A DNA stretch of 49,377 bases from assembly GCA_910588505.1 (NCBI GenBank), contig CAJUPQ010000019.1:1-49377 (forward strand), read 5' to 3'. How positions within the stretch are numbered: the stretch's first letter is position 1; the number at the start of each line of letters is the position of its first letter. Position numbers and translations under genes: made by a program. The notes under the pieces are model-generated. The model was given only the letters and a program-made list of their open reading frames with translations. It was not told the origin of the DNA and did not search any database. Source of the DNA: an uncultured Hungatella sp. (GTDB lineage: Bacteria > Bacillota > Clostridia > Lachnospirales > Lachnospiraceae). Below, piece after piece: positions 23,818 to 31,353 of this stretch.

Positions 23818-23997
23818 ATGGTTCAGGAAATGTCGGATAAAGAATTGATTACAATTACGATTGACCGATACGCAGAGTTACAGCGCATCAAACAATCAAA
23901 TGGCACCCAGGAAAATAAAGAACTTGATTACTCTATTAAACTAACAGTTGCAAAATTATCATCTCTGGGCGTAAATGTTGAGGATATAACACTTTAG
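23818..23997 (+). CDS. 59-residue protein of unknown function
   Basis: A complete small gene framed by its own promoter (23740-23768) and a strong terminator (24015-24061), which argues that it is real. AAGGCGGTGAAAGG precedes the ATG. The product begins MVQEMSDKELITITIDRYAEL and ends SSLGVNVEDITL. It is acidic, probably helical, with no cysteine or membrane segment. The AT-rich composition differs from the GC-rich genes on both sides and suggests recent arrival. The family is unknown. Confidence 0.65.
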   Translation: MVQEMSDKELITITIDRYAELQRIKQSNGTQENKELDYSIKLTVAKLSSLGVNVEDITL

Positions 23998-24014
23998 TGG
24001 CCTAAACTATCATT

Positions 24015-24061
24015 AAAAAGTGTAAAGCCTGTTGAATTATCAGGGGCTTTACACTTTTTTT
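24015..24061. terminator. Strong bidirectional terminator
   Basis: A 15-bp perfect stem (24015-24029 with 24045-24059) contains GTGTAAAGCC/GGCTTTACAC, with an A-tract before and a T-tract after. It can therefore stop transcription on both strands. Confidence 0.88.
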
Positions 24062-24088
24062 AAGGGCCGGAGTTTGTGCTTTAATGGG

Positions 24089-24117
24089 TTGCCGCCAAGT
24101 GTGGTTTCGGCTATAAT
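24089..24117 (+). promoter_or_regulatory. Promoter of the barnase-like gene
   Basis: TTGCCG (24089-24094), a 17-bp spacer and TATAAT (24112-24117), about 45 bp upstream of the ATG at 24166. Confidence 0.65.
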
Positions 24118-24165
24118 ATCAGGGATAACGTGATGCAGTGATATGGAAAGTGAGGAGCGTGGGAG

Positions 24166-25035
24166 ATGGAAAAAAAGAGAGGAAGGAACAGGGAGGCAGT
24201 GAGAAGGCTTTGGGGATTTCTGGGGGCTTTGTGGCTGGTGACGGCCTGCCTAGCCGGATGCGGCGGGGCGGGGAGCGACGTGGGAAGTCGGGCAGGGGGA
24301 GACAGGGCGGTACAAGTCACTGCAAGTGAGGCGGCAGGCACAGAAGGCAGCGACGGAGCGGCTGCTGAAGCGACGGAAGACGGAAAAATACAAGGCGGCG
24401 GGACGGCGGTTGAAGAGCCGGAAGCAGCAGAGACCGACGGAGCGGAGGCTGAGGAGTCAGAGGAAGCAGAGATCAATAAAGCAGAGGCTGGGGGATCAGA
24501 GGCAGCAGGGGCCGACAAGGCAGAGACCGAGGAACCGGAAGGCAGTGGAGCAGAAGCCGGGGATGCTGCAGCCGGGAAACCGGAGACGGGAGGCAGTCAA
24601 AGCGGCGGCGAAGCAGCCAGGGACAGCAGGCAGTCAGCCGGAGAGGAAGCGCCGGGAAAGGATGGGCCAGCCGGCGCCCCAGAGATAATTGAGGAGTCCG
24701 GAACTTACACGTCAAAGGATCAAGTAGCGTTGTATCTCCATACATACGGGCAGCTTCCGGAAAATTATATAACCAAGAGGGACGCGGAGGACTTGGGCTG
24801 GGACAGCAAAAAAGGGAATCTCTGGGAGGTGGCTCCCGGCATGAGCATTGGCGGCAGCCGCTTCGGGAATTATGAGGGAGCTCTGCCGGACAAGAAGGGG
24901 CGGAAGTATTTTGAGTGTGATATTGATTATGAGGGCGGTTACCGGGGAGCTAAGAGGCTGATCTATTCGGACGACGGATTGATCTTCTATACGGAGGACC
25001 ACTATAACACATTTGAACAGCTGTATGGCGAATAA
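24166..25035 (+). CDS. Barnase-like secreted ribonuclease lipoprotein
   Basis: The layout is an N-terminal lipoprotein signal with lipobox LAGC (about residue 32), an acidic Ala/Glu/Gly-rich stalk of about 140 residues, then a complete barnase fold (about 177-289). All barnase catalytic positions are present by motif: Lys204 (YITKRDAEDLGW), Glu250 (YFECDIDY), Arg260 (GGYRG), Arg264 (KRLIYS) and His279 (TEDHYNTF). The substrate loop VAPGMSIGG is also there. It should cleave RNA after guanosine. The next gene is a barstar-like inhibitor 13 bp downstream, which would protect the producer before export. A role against competitors is inferred. The barnase Trp in SSDWLIY is Gly here. Confidence 0.93.
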   Translation: MEKKRGRNREAVRRLWGFLGALWLVTACLAGCGGAGSDVGSRAGGDRAVQVTASEAAGTEGSDGAAAEATEDGKIQGGGTAVEEPEAAETDGAEAEESEEAEINKAEAGGSEAAGADKAETEEPEGSGAEAGDAAAGKPETGGSQSGGEAARDSRQSAGEEAPGKDGPAGAPEIIEESGTYTSKDQVALYLHTYGQLPENYITKRDAEDLGWDSKKGNLWEVAPGMSIGGSRFGNYEGALPDKKGRKYFECDIDYEGGYRGAKRLIYSDDGLIFYTEDHYNTFEQLYGE

Positions 25036-25048
25036 CAGGAGGAGACAC

Positions 25049-25345
25049 ATGAGAAAGGTTTTGCTGGATCTTAATCCGGCTAAGTCTGTGGAATGGATTC
25101 ATGAGTATTTGAAGTTTGAGCTGGAATTTGACGATTACTATGGCAATAATCTGGACGCGCTGTATGATCAGCTGACTTCCATTGGGGAGGATACGTGTCT
25201 GGGGGTGTTCTGTCCGCCAAAGGAGGACACAAAGCTGTCCCTGTATCTGGCAAAGGTGAAAAAGGTGATGAGGGACGCGGAGCAGGAGAATCCTCGTCTC
25301 TGCGTGATATTTGGAGATATGGAAGAGAATTATGAGGAAGAGTGA
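25049..25345 (+). CDS. Barstar-like ribonuclease inhibitor
   Basis: This 98-residue cytosolic protein has the barstar binding helix YYGNNLDALYDQLTS, which keeps the two aspartates that block barnase (barstar Asp35 and Asp39) and the preceding YYG-x-N. The central strand (RLCVIFGD) also matches. CAGGAGGAG lies seven bases before the ATG at 25049. Its position directly after the barnase gene marks a toxin-immunity pair. The end overlaps the next gene by 14 bp. Confidence 0.93.
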   Translation: MRKVLLDLNPAKSVEWIHEYLKFELEFDDYYGNNLDALYDQLTSIGEDTCLGVFCPPKEDTKLSLYLAKVKKVMRDAEQENPRLCVIFGDMEENYEEE

Positions 25346-25892
25346 GGCTGCGATAGGTTATGAGGTGGTGCGGTCCGGGCGGAAGACCAGCGCTATTGAG
25401 GTAAAGCGGGACGGAAGTGTGGTGGTTCGGTGCCCGGTGTGGGTTAAGGACAGAGAGGTCAGCGATTTTGTGGAGAGAAACAGGGAATGGATCTTGAAGC
25501 ACCGCAGGGAGGTGCTTAAGCGGTTGGAGAACAGGCCGGTCTATACAAAAGCGCAGGTTGAGGAGTTTCGCCGGCACGCAAGATGGATGCTGGCTCAGAA
25601 GACGTGGCAGTGGGCGGAGAGGATGCAGGTGACTTACGGTAAACTGACCATCCGGCAGCAGGCTACCAGGTGGGGAAGCTGCAGCGCAAAGGGAAATCTG
25701 AATTTTAACTGGCAGCTGGTTCTGATTCCGAAGGAGCTGGTGGACTATGTGGTGGTCCATGAGCTGGCCCACCGGAAGGAGATGAACCACTCTCCCAGGT
25801 TCTGGAAGCTTGTGGAAGAGCAGCTGCCAGATTACAGGGAGCGGCGCAGGCGGCTGCGGGAGTATGAGACGGAGATCGAGATTGCCGGGTGA
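25332..25892 (+). CDS. YgjP-like (DUF45) zinc metallopeptidase
   Basis: The zinc site is VVVHELAHRKEMNHSPRFWKLVEEQLPDY, the H-E-x-x-H plus third histidine of the YgjP/WLM clan. It is preceded by RQQATRWGSCSAKGNLNFNWQL, also diagnostic of the family. At 186 residues it is slightly short but complete. The ATG at 25332 is preferred; an earlier TTG lies deeper in the barstar gene. Its physiological substrate is unknown. Overlap with barstar and closeness to recJ suggest a shared transcript. Confidence 0.88.
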   Translation: MRKSEAAIGYEVVRSGRKTSAIEVKRDGSVVVRCPVWVKDREVSDFVERNREWILKHRREVLKRLENRPVYTKAQVEEFRRHARWMLAQKTWQWAERMQVTYGKLTIRQQATRWGSCSAKGNLNFNWQLVLIPKELVDYVVVHELAHRKEMNHSPRFWKLVEEQLPDYRERRRRLREYETEIEIAG

Positions 25893-25984
25893 GTGACAGA
25901 TGGGGCGACCGGAAAGCAGGCAAGGTTCCGGGCAGAGAGACAGATGAAACCGACGAAAAATCCAACGGACAGGAAGGACAGATT

Positions 25985-27691
25985 ATGACAGCGAAGTGGA
26001 TGCTATACGCGAAAAAGGCAGACTTTGATGGGATCGCAAAGGAGTTTCACATTAATCCGGTGACGGCAAGGGTTATGAGGAACCGGGATGTGGAGGGCAG
26101 TGAGGCGATCCACAGGTATTTATACGGAACCAAGGAAGATTTTTATTCCCCTCATCTTTTGAAGGACGCGGACAGGGCGGCAGAGATCCTGGAGGAAAAG
26201 GCAAACCAGGGCAGACGGGTCCGGATCGTGGGGGATTATGATATAGACGGGGTGTGCTCCACCTACATACTTTTTAAAGCGCTTAACCGGGTTGGGGCTG
26301 TGGTGGACTATGAGATCCCCGACCGGGTGAAGGACGGGTATGGGATTAATGAACATATTATTGAGGCGGCCTGTGAGGACGGGGTGGATACCATTCTGAC
26401 CTGCGACAACGGGATTTCGGCGGTGGAGCAGATGCGTAGGGCCAAAGAACTGGGGATGACGGTGATCATCACGGACCACCATGATATTGCGAAGGAGGAC
26501 GGACGGGACATCCTGCCCCAGGCGGACGCCATCGTGAATCCCAAGCAGCAGGACTGCCCGTATCCGTGGAAGGAGATTTGCGGGGCTGTGGTGGCCTACA
26601 AGGTGGTGAAGGTGCTGTATGAGCGGTACGGGATCAGAGACAGTGAGTGGGAGGAGATGATGGAGTTTGCCGCTATCGCCACGGTGGGGGATGTGATGCG
26701 GCTTCAGGATGAGAACCGGATCCTGGTGAGAGAGGGCCTGGCGCGGATGGGCCTTACGAAAAGCACCGGGCTTCGGAAACTGATGGAGAAAAATAAGCTG
26801 GATATAGAACATCTGACGGCGTTTCACATCGGCTTTGTCATCGGGCCCTGTCTCAATGCTGGCGGAAGGCTGCAGACGGCTAAGATGGCGCTGCGGCTCT
26901 TGTTAAGTGAGGATGAGGCGGAGGCGGATCGGCTGGCAGAGGAATTAAAGCTGCTCAATGACCAGAGAAAGGACATGACCAGTGAGGGGACGGAGCAGGC
27001 CGCCGCCCAGGTGGAGGAGAGGTATCTGGAGCACAAGGTTTTGGTGGTGTACCTGCCAGAGTGCCATGAGTCCCTGGCCGGGATCATCGCGGGGAGGCTG
27101 CGGGAGCGGTATCACAAGCCTTCCATTGTTCTGACAAAGGCGGAGGAGGGGGTGAAGGGCTCCGGCCGGTCTATTGAGGGGTATCACATGTTTGAGGCCC
27201 TTCTGGAGGTGAAGGAGCTTCTGACAAAGTTCGGAGGCCATCCCATGGCGGCCGGGCTCTCCCTGGCGGAGGAGAACGTGGAGGCGTTCAGAAAGGCTCT
27301 TAATGACAATGCCAGGCTGACAGAGGAGGACTTTATCCCAAAGATATGGATCGATGTGCCCATGCCCATGGAGTATGTGACAGAGCCTCTGATCCGGGAA
27401 CTGGAGATGCTGGAGCCCTTTGGTCAGGGCAATGAAAAGCCCCAGTTTGCCCAGAAAGGGATACGTATCCGCAGCGCCAGGGTGCTGGGAAAGAACCGGA
27501 ACGCGGTGAAGCTGGCCATGGTGACACCCCGGGGAGTGGCTGTGGACGGGATCGCGTTTACGGATGGGGACGCATTTATGGAGGAGATGGGGGAACTAAG
27601 AGAGATGGATGTGATCTATTATCCGGGGATCAATGAGTACAATGGGAACCGGACCATTCAGATGGTGGTGAAGGAGTGGAAGTTTCACTGA
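25985..27691 (+). CDS. recJ: Single-stranded-DNA exonuclease RecJ
   Basis: The DHH domain has motif I VRIVGDYDIDGVCS, ILTCDNGIS, and the DHH motif proper VIITDHHDIAKED. DHHA1 follows with LAGIIAGRLRERYHKPSIVLT and FGGHPMAAGLSL, then an OB-like C-terminus. This 5'-3' exonuclease works in recombination and mismatch repair. The length of 568 from the ATG at 25985 (AGGAAGGA upstream) is typical for Clostridia. The frame is open upstream to 25889, but that stretch reads as a low-complexity leader overlapping the YgjP stop. Confidence 0.93.
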   Translation: MTAKWMLYAKKADFDGIAKEFHINPVTARVMRNRDVEGSEAIHRYLYGTKEDFYSPHLLKDADRAAEILEEKANQGRRVRIVGDYDIDGVCSTYILFKALNRVGAVVDYEIPDRVKDGYGINEHIIEAACEDGVDTILTCDNGISAVEQMRRAKELGMTVIITDHHDIAKEDGRDILPQADAIVNPKQQDCPYPWKEICGAVVAYKVVKVLYERYGIRDSEWEEMMEFAAIATVGDVMRLQDENRILVREGLARMGLTKSTGLRKLMEKNKLDIEHLTAFHIGFVIGPCLNAGGRLQTAKMALRLLLSEDEAEADRLAEELKLLNDQRKDMTSEGTEQAAAQVEERYLEHKVLVVYLPECHESLAGIIAGRLRERYHKPSIVLTKAEEGVKGSGRSIEGYHMFEALLEVKELLTKFGGHPMAAGLSLAEENVEAFRKALNDNARLTEEDFIPKIWIDVPMPMEYVTEPLIRELEMLEPFGQGNEKPQFAQKGIRIRSARVLGKNRNAVKLAMVTPRGVAVDGIAFTDGDAFMEEMGELREMDVIYYPGINEYNGNRTIQMVVKEWKFH

Positions 27692-27759
27692 CCCGGCGGC
27701 AATAGCCCTGCGAGCTTCGACTAAAGCAGGGAAAAGGAACGTTAAGGGGTATATGGTTC

Positions 27760-27788
27760 TTGACACAGGATATAAGAGACAATATAAT
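27760..27788 (+). promoter_or_regulatory. glyA promoter
   Basis: A near-ideal sigma-A promoter: TTGACA (27760-27765), a 17-bp spacer and TATAAT (27783-27788). A short CCCTGC/GCAGGG hairpin (27706-27731) precedes it and may separate it from recJ. Confidence 0.9.
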
Positions 27789-27833
27789 AAGGAAAATCCA
27801 CGGATTTACAAACAGATTGAGAGGAGAACAGTC

Positions 27834-29084
27834 ATGGTTAATGAGATTATGGAGTTTATCACCAGGTTTGACCCGGAAGTGGGGCAGGCCATTGAGTCGG
27901 AGGCAGCCCGCCAGAGAAGGAATCTGGAGCTGATCGCGTCAGAGAATATCGTGTCGGAGGCAGTCATGATGGCCATGGGTACGGTGCTGACCAACAAGTA
28001 CGCGGAAGGGTACTCAGGGAAGCGGTATTACGGCGGGTGCCAGTGCGTGGATGTGGTGGAGACCCTTGCCATTGAGCGTGCCAAGAAGCTGTTTGGATGC
28101 GACTATGCCAATGTGCAGCCCCATTCCGGCGCCCAGGCCAATATGGCGGTTTTCGTGGCCATGTTAAAGCCCGGCGACACGGTGATGGGCATGAACCTGG
28201 ACCACGGCGGCCATCTGACCCACGGAAGCCCGGTGAACTTCTCAGGACTGTATTTTAATATTGTGCCCTACGGGGTCAATGATGAGGGATATATTGACTA
28301 TGATGAGCTGGAGCGGATCGCCGTAGAGGCAAAGCCGAAGCTGATCGTGGCAGGAGCCAGCGCTTATGCCAGGACCATTGACTTTAAGCGTTTCCGCCAG
28401 GTGGCTGACAAAGCGGGGGCGTATCTGATGGTGGATATGGCTCACATTGCAGGGCTGGTGGCTGCAGGGCTTCATCCAAGTCCCATTCCCTACGCCGATG
28501 TGGTGACGACCACCACCCACAAGACTTTAAGAGGGCCAAGAGGCGGCATGATCCTGGCCAACAAGGAGGCTGCGGAGAAGTTTAACTTTAACAAGGCCAT
28601 TTTCCCGGGCACTCAGGGAGGGCCGCTGGAGCACGTGATCGCGGCAAAGGCCGTGTGCTTCGGGGAGGCGTTGAAGCCGGAGTTTAAGACATACCAGGAG
28701 CAGGTGGTGAAGAACGCGGCCGCGCTGGCAAAGGCCCTTGAGAATCAGGGATTTAAGATACTGACGGGAGGAACGGACAATCACCTGATGCTGGTGGATT
28801 TGAGAGGAATGGATATCTCCGGCAAGGAGCTGCAGAACAAGTGCGATGAGGTCTACATCACGCTGAACAAGAACACGGTTCCCAACGACCCGCGGAGTCC
28901 GTTTGTCACATCCGGAGTCAGAATCGGTACGCCGGCGGTTACTTCCAGAGGGCTTAAGGAAGCTGACATGGAGAAGATCGCGGAGTGCGTCTGGCTGGCT
29001 GCCACGGACTTTGAGGAGAGTGCGGATTATATTCGGGGAGAAGTTACGAAGATCTGCGACGCGTATCCCATCTATCAGGGTTAG
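27834..29084 (+). CDS. glyA: Serine hydroxymethyltransferase
   Basis: The whole sequence matches SHMT, including NKYAEGYSGKRYYGGCQCVD, HSGAQANMAVF, the PLP lysine K230 in TTTTHKTLRGPRGG and FPGTQGGPLEHVIAAKAVC. It interconverts serine and glycine while loading tetrahydrofolate with a one-carbon unit. The length of 416 is standard. GAGGAGAAC upstream fixes the ATG at 27834. It has its own strong promoter. Confidence 0.97.
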   Translation: MVNEIMEFITRFDPEVGQAIESEAARQRRNLELIASENIVSEAVMMAMGTVLTNKYAEGYSGKRYYGGCQCVDVVETLAIERAKKLFGCDYANVQPHSGAQANMAVFVAMLKPGDTVMGMNLDHGGHLTHGSPVNFSGLYFNIVPYGVNDEGYIDYDELERIAVEAKPKLIVAGASAYARTIDFKRFRQVADKAGAYLMVDMAHIAGLVAAGLHPSPIPYADVVTTTTHKTLRGPRGGMILANKEAAEKFNFNKAIFPGTQGGPLEHVIAAKAVCFGEALKPEFKTYQEQVVKNAAALAKALENQGFKILTGGTDNHLMLVDLRGMDISGKELQNKCDEVYITLNKNTVPNDPRSPFVTSGVRIGTPAVTSRGLKEADMEKIAECVWLAATDFEESADYIRGEVTKICDAYPIYQG

Positions 29085-29136
29085 CGCTGCCTTGGGAAAA
29101 TAGTTGCAGTATTGACCTGTGAAGGAGGAATTCCGG

Positions 29137-29517
29137 ATGTACACATTTCATGAATTGACGGATATCATAGAAAAGCTTCGTTCCGAGGAAGGATGTCCCT
29201 GGGACAGGGATCAGACATATGAAAGCCTGAAGCCGTGTCTTGCCGATGAAACCCAGGAGGTGTTTGACGCCATAGATAACCAGGACATGGACAATCTGTG
29301 TGAAGAGCTGGGCGACGTGCTTATGCTGGTCTTGCTTAACAGTCAGATCGCAAAGGAGCAGGGGGCGTTTACCATAGAGGATGTTATCGACGGAGTAAGC
29401 CGGAAGATGGTGCGCAGGCACCCTCACGTATTCGGCGGAGTGAAGGCAGAGTCCCAGGAGGAATGCTTAGACCTGTGGAACGCAATAAAAGCACAGGAAA
29501 AAGCCGAAAGACCTTGA
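29137..29517 (+). CDS. mazG: MazG-type nucleotide pyrophosphohydrolase
   Basis: A single MazG domain: GCPWDRDQTYESLKPCLADETQEVFDAI, then the metal-binding E-E-L-G-D-V-L-M motif in NLCEELGDVLMLVLLN, and RKMVRRHPHVFGG. It hydrolyses nucleoside triphosphates to monophosphates and pyrophosphate. Many MazG proteins have two domains, whereas this 126-residue form has one. It starts 52 bp after glyA. Its stop codon lies inside the -35 box of the next promoter. Confidence 0.9.
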   Translation: MYTFHELTDIIEKLRSEEGCPWDRDQTYESLKPCLADETQEVFDAIDNQDMDNLCEELGDVLMLVLLNSQIAKEQGAFTIEDVIDGVSRKMVRRHPHVFGGVKAESQEECLDLWNAIKAQEKAERP

Positions 29518-29542
29518 CAAACCAGGGCAAAAAAGCTATAGT
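29514..29542 (+). promoter_or_regulatory. hup promoter overlapping the mazG stop
   Basis: TTGACA (29514-29519), a 17-bp spacer and TATAGT (29537-29542). The mazG TGA stop is embedded in the -35 hexamer. Confidence 0.88.
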
Positions 29543-29614
29543 AAAAAAGCTACAAAATTGCGAGATGTGAAATCGTGGCAAAATCAGGAGCCATAGTATT
29601 AGGAGGAAATTTTG

Positions 29615-29890
29615 ATGAATAAGAGTGAATTGATCACAGCGATGGCCGAGCGGGCAGAGCTTTCCAAGAAGGACACGGAGAAAGCTCTGAAGGCCTTTGT
29701 TGATGTTATTTCTGATGAACTGGTAAAGGGAGAGAAGATCCAGATCGTGGGCTTTGGTACATTTGAGGTTGTGGAGAGGAAAGAGAGAGAAGGAAAGAAG
29801 CCGGGTACGGATGAGATCATCACCATTCCGGCATCCAAGTCCCCCAAGTTCAAAGCCGGAAAGGCGCTTAAGGACAAGGTAAACGTATAA
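29615..29890 (+). CDS. hup: HU-type nucleoid protein
   Basis: A canonical 91-residue HU/IHF family protein: MNKSELITAMAERAELSKKDTEKALKAF, then GEKIQIVGFGTFEVVERKERE and the DNA-binding arm GKKPGTDEIITIPASKSPKFKAGKALKDKVN. It bends and compacts DNA. AGGAGG lies eight bases before the ATG at 29615; the TTG just ahead is unlikely. It is the first gene of hup-rqcP, ended by the hairpin before yabP. Confidence 0.96.
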   Translation: MNKSELITAMAERAELSKKDTEKALKAFVDVISDELVKGEKIQIVGFGTFEVVERKEREGKKPGTDEIITIPASKSPKFKAGKALKDKVNV

Positions 29891-29893
29891 CAT

Positions 29894-30133
29894 ATGAGAT
29901 TAGATAAGTTTTTAAAGGTTTCCCGGTTGATCAAACGAAGGACTGTGGCCAATGAGGCGTGCGACGCGGGACGCGTGCTGGTGAACGATAAGCCGGCAAA
30001 GGCATCCCTGAATGTAAAGACCGGAGATACCATTGAGATCCGGTTCGGCACGAATTCCGTGAAGGTGGAGGTGCTGGACGTCCAGGAGACTGTGAAGAAG
30101 GAAGAGGCCAAGGAACTTTATCGCTATATCTGA
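29894..30133 (+). CDS. rqcP: S4-domain RNA-binding protein RqcP (YabO)
   Basis: This 79-residue S4 domain (MRLDKFLKVSRLIKRRTVANEACDAGRVLVND) matches RqcP/YabO, which binds 50S-bound tRNA during rescue of stalled ribosomes with RqcH. The order hup-yabO-yabP-yabQ-divIC matches the Bacillus and Clostridium chromosome. It starts three bases after the hup stop, so translation is probably linked. Confidence 0.93.
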   Translation: MRLDKFLKVSRLIKRRTVANEACDAGRVLVNDKPAKASLNVKTGDTIEIRFGTNSVKVEVLDVQETVKKEEAKELYRYI

Positions 30134-30149
30134 CGCATAAACAGCCAGA

Positions 30150-30199
30150 CCCCCTAATATACTTAACCAAGGACATAAGTATATTGGGAGGTCTTTTTT
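30150..30199 (+). terminator. Terminator hairpin containing the yabP ribosome site
   Basis: Bases 30150-30165 pair with 30176-30191 (one mismatch) around a 10-nt loop. TCTTTTTT follows at 30192-30199, and the yabP ATG is at 30201. GGGAGG, the yabP Shine-Dalgarno (30186-30191), is the 3' end of the stem. The hairpin should therefore both end hup-rqcP transcription and mask yabP translation in any read-through RNA. Confidence 0.85.
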
Positions 30200-30200
30200 A

Positions 30201-30485
30201 ATGGAAGAAAAGACAGGCACAAGACCCCACAGACTCATGATGGTAAACCGATCAGCCCTTAGTGTCAGCGGGATTCGGGACGTGGTCTCTTTTGACGAGA
30301 ATCAGGTGGTTCTGGATACGGATATGGGGCTTCTGACCATGAAAGGAAAAGATCTGCACGTTAGCCGTCTGACCTTGGAAAAAGGCGAGGTGGATGTGGA
30401 CGGGACGGTTGACAGCCTGGTGTACTCCTCCAATGAATCCTACCGCAAGTCCGGCGAATCCCTGTTTAACCGTCTGTTTCGGTAA
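30201..30485 (+). CDS. yabP: Sporulation protein YabP
   Basis: This 94-residue protein matches YabP/YqfC: RPHRLMMVNRSALSVSGIRDVVSFDENQVVLDTDMGLLTMKGKDLHVSRLTLEKGEVDVDG split by the usual beta repeats. In Bacillus it is made in the mother cell and needed for spore development. It sits directly before yabQ, as expected. Its ribosome site is inside the upstream hairpin. Confidence 0.93.
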   Translation: MEEKTGTRPHRLMMVNRSALSVSGIRDVVSFDENQVVLDTDMGLLTMKGKDLHVSRLTLEKGEVDVDGTVDSLVYSSNESYRKSGESLFNRLFR

Positions 30486-30494
30486 GGAGGGGCC

Positions 30495-30857
30495 ATGAGC
30501 GTCAGCATCCGTTATGAGGCACAGCTGTTTTTTATGAGTATCTGCACAGGGGTAGGACTGGCGATGGTTTATGACTGCGTCAGATTCTTTCGGATTGTGT
30601 GTCCTCATAAAATGTGGGTAGTGGGAGCGGAAGATTTGATCTGTGGGATCTATTGCGCGGTAATGACTTTTTCCCTGTTATATCAGCAGAATGACGGCAA
30701 TTTAAGGGGATTTTGTATCGGAGGGGTCATCCTTGGAATGGTCGTTTATGAGTACGCCGTCAGCAGAAAGGTGTTAAAACGCTTGCAAAAGGCAGTGGAA
30801 TGGATTAAAATGAAAATGAGAAAGCGTAAGAGCCGATTGAAGCGGGAGAAAAGATGA
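30495..30857 (+). CDS. yabQ: Spore cortex biosynthesis protein YabQ
   Basis: This 120-residue membrane protein has three hydrophobic segments (about 8-30, 42-65, 70-88) and a strongly basic tail (KMKMRKRKSRLKREKR). The opening YEAQLFFMSICTGVGLAMVYDCVRFFR is typical of YabQ, needed for cortex formation. GTAAGGAGG precedes the ATG. The stop overlaps the divIC start by four bases. Confidence 0.92.
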   Translation: MSVSIRYEAQLFFMSICTGVGLAMVYDCVRFFRIVCPHKMWVVGAEDLICGIYCAVMTFSLLYQQNDGNLRGFCIGGVILGMVVYEYAVSRKVLKRLQKAVEWIKMKMRKRKSRLKREKR

Positions 30858-31177
30858 GAGAGACAGGAAGATCAAGATCGGTACGAAAGAGAAAGGAACG
30901 GCTGGGTAACCGCATGGCTATGGTGGGTATTACCTTTGTGGTGATGAGCATGGCGGTGGTGATGCATATCCGGGGAGAGACCCTGCGGGAGAAAGACTTG
31001 GCCTATCAGATAAAGGAGGAGGAGCTGACCCGTCAGCTGGAGGAGGAGAGCAAGCGGGCCGAGGAACTGGAAGAACAGAGGATCTACGTTCAGACGAAGG
31101 AATATATCGAGAAGGTGGCCAAGGAAAAGCTGGGGCTGGTGAATCCGGATGAGATCCTTCTCAAACCTATACAGTGA
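30854..31177 (+). CDS. divIC: Septum protein DivIC/FtsB family
   Basis: A basic cytoplasmic start (SRSVRKRKERLGNR), one transmembrane helix (MAMVGITFVVMSMAVVMHI), a coiled coil (LAYQIKEEELTRQLEEESKRAEELEEQ) and the end motif YIEKVAKEKLGLVNPDEILLKP, diagnostic of DivIC/FtsB. It acts with FtsL and DivIB at the division site. It is translationally coupled to yabQ. Confidence 0.92.
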   Translation: MRETGRSRSVRKRKERLGNRMAMVGITFVVMSMAVVMHIRGETLREKDLAYQIKEEELTRQLEEESKRAEELEEQRIYVQTKEYIEKVAKEKLGLVNPDEILLKPIQ

Positions 31178-31225
31178 ACCGGAAGCTGATCTGCCGATCT
31201 GAGGACCGGCGGGTTTTGCCGAAAG

Positions 31226-31292
31226 TTGTCGAACGCTTTTTTGGACAGGCAGTCTTGATTTGACAAATATTTCCCTTTTGACTGTGTATAAT
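31226..31292 (+). promoter_or_regulatory. spoIIE promoter with Spo0A-box-like sites
   Basis: TTGTCGAA (31226-31233) matches the core of the Spo0A box. TTTGACAAA (31259-31267) is a second box in reverse orientation. TTGACA (31260-31265) and TATAAT (31287-31292) are separated by 21 bp rather than 17. This is the unusual spacing known for Spo0A-activated sigma-A promoters such as Bacillus subtilis spoIIE and spoIIG. Confidence 0.8.
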
Positions 31293-31353
31293 TCATACGG
31301 GGGTTTCCTGCATTGCGGCAGAAGGCCTGTATGTAAAGTCAGGAGGGATTTTT

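Noticed and set aside
25889..25984. RecJ N-terminal extension
   Set aside because: The frame is open, but the residues are low-complexity, overlap the previous gene, and a better ribosome site precedes 25985.
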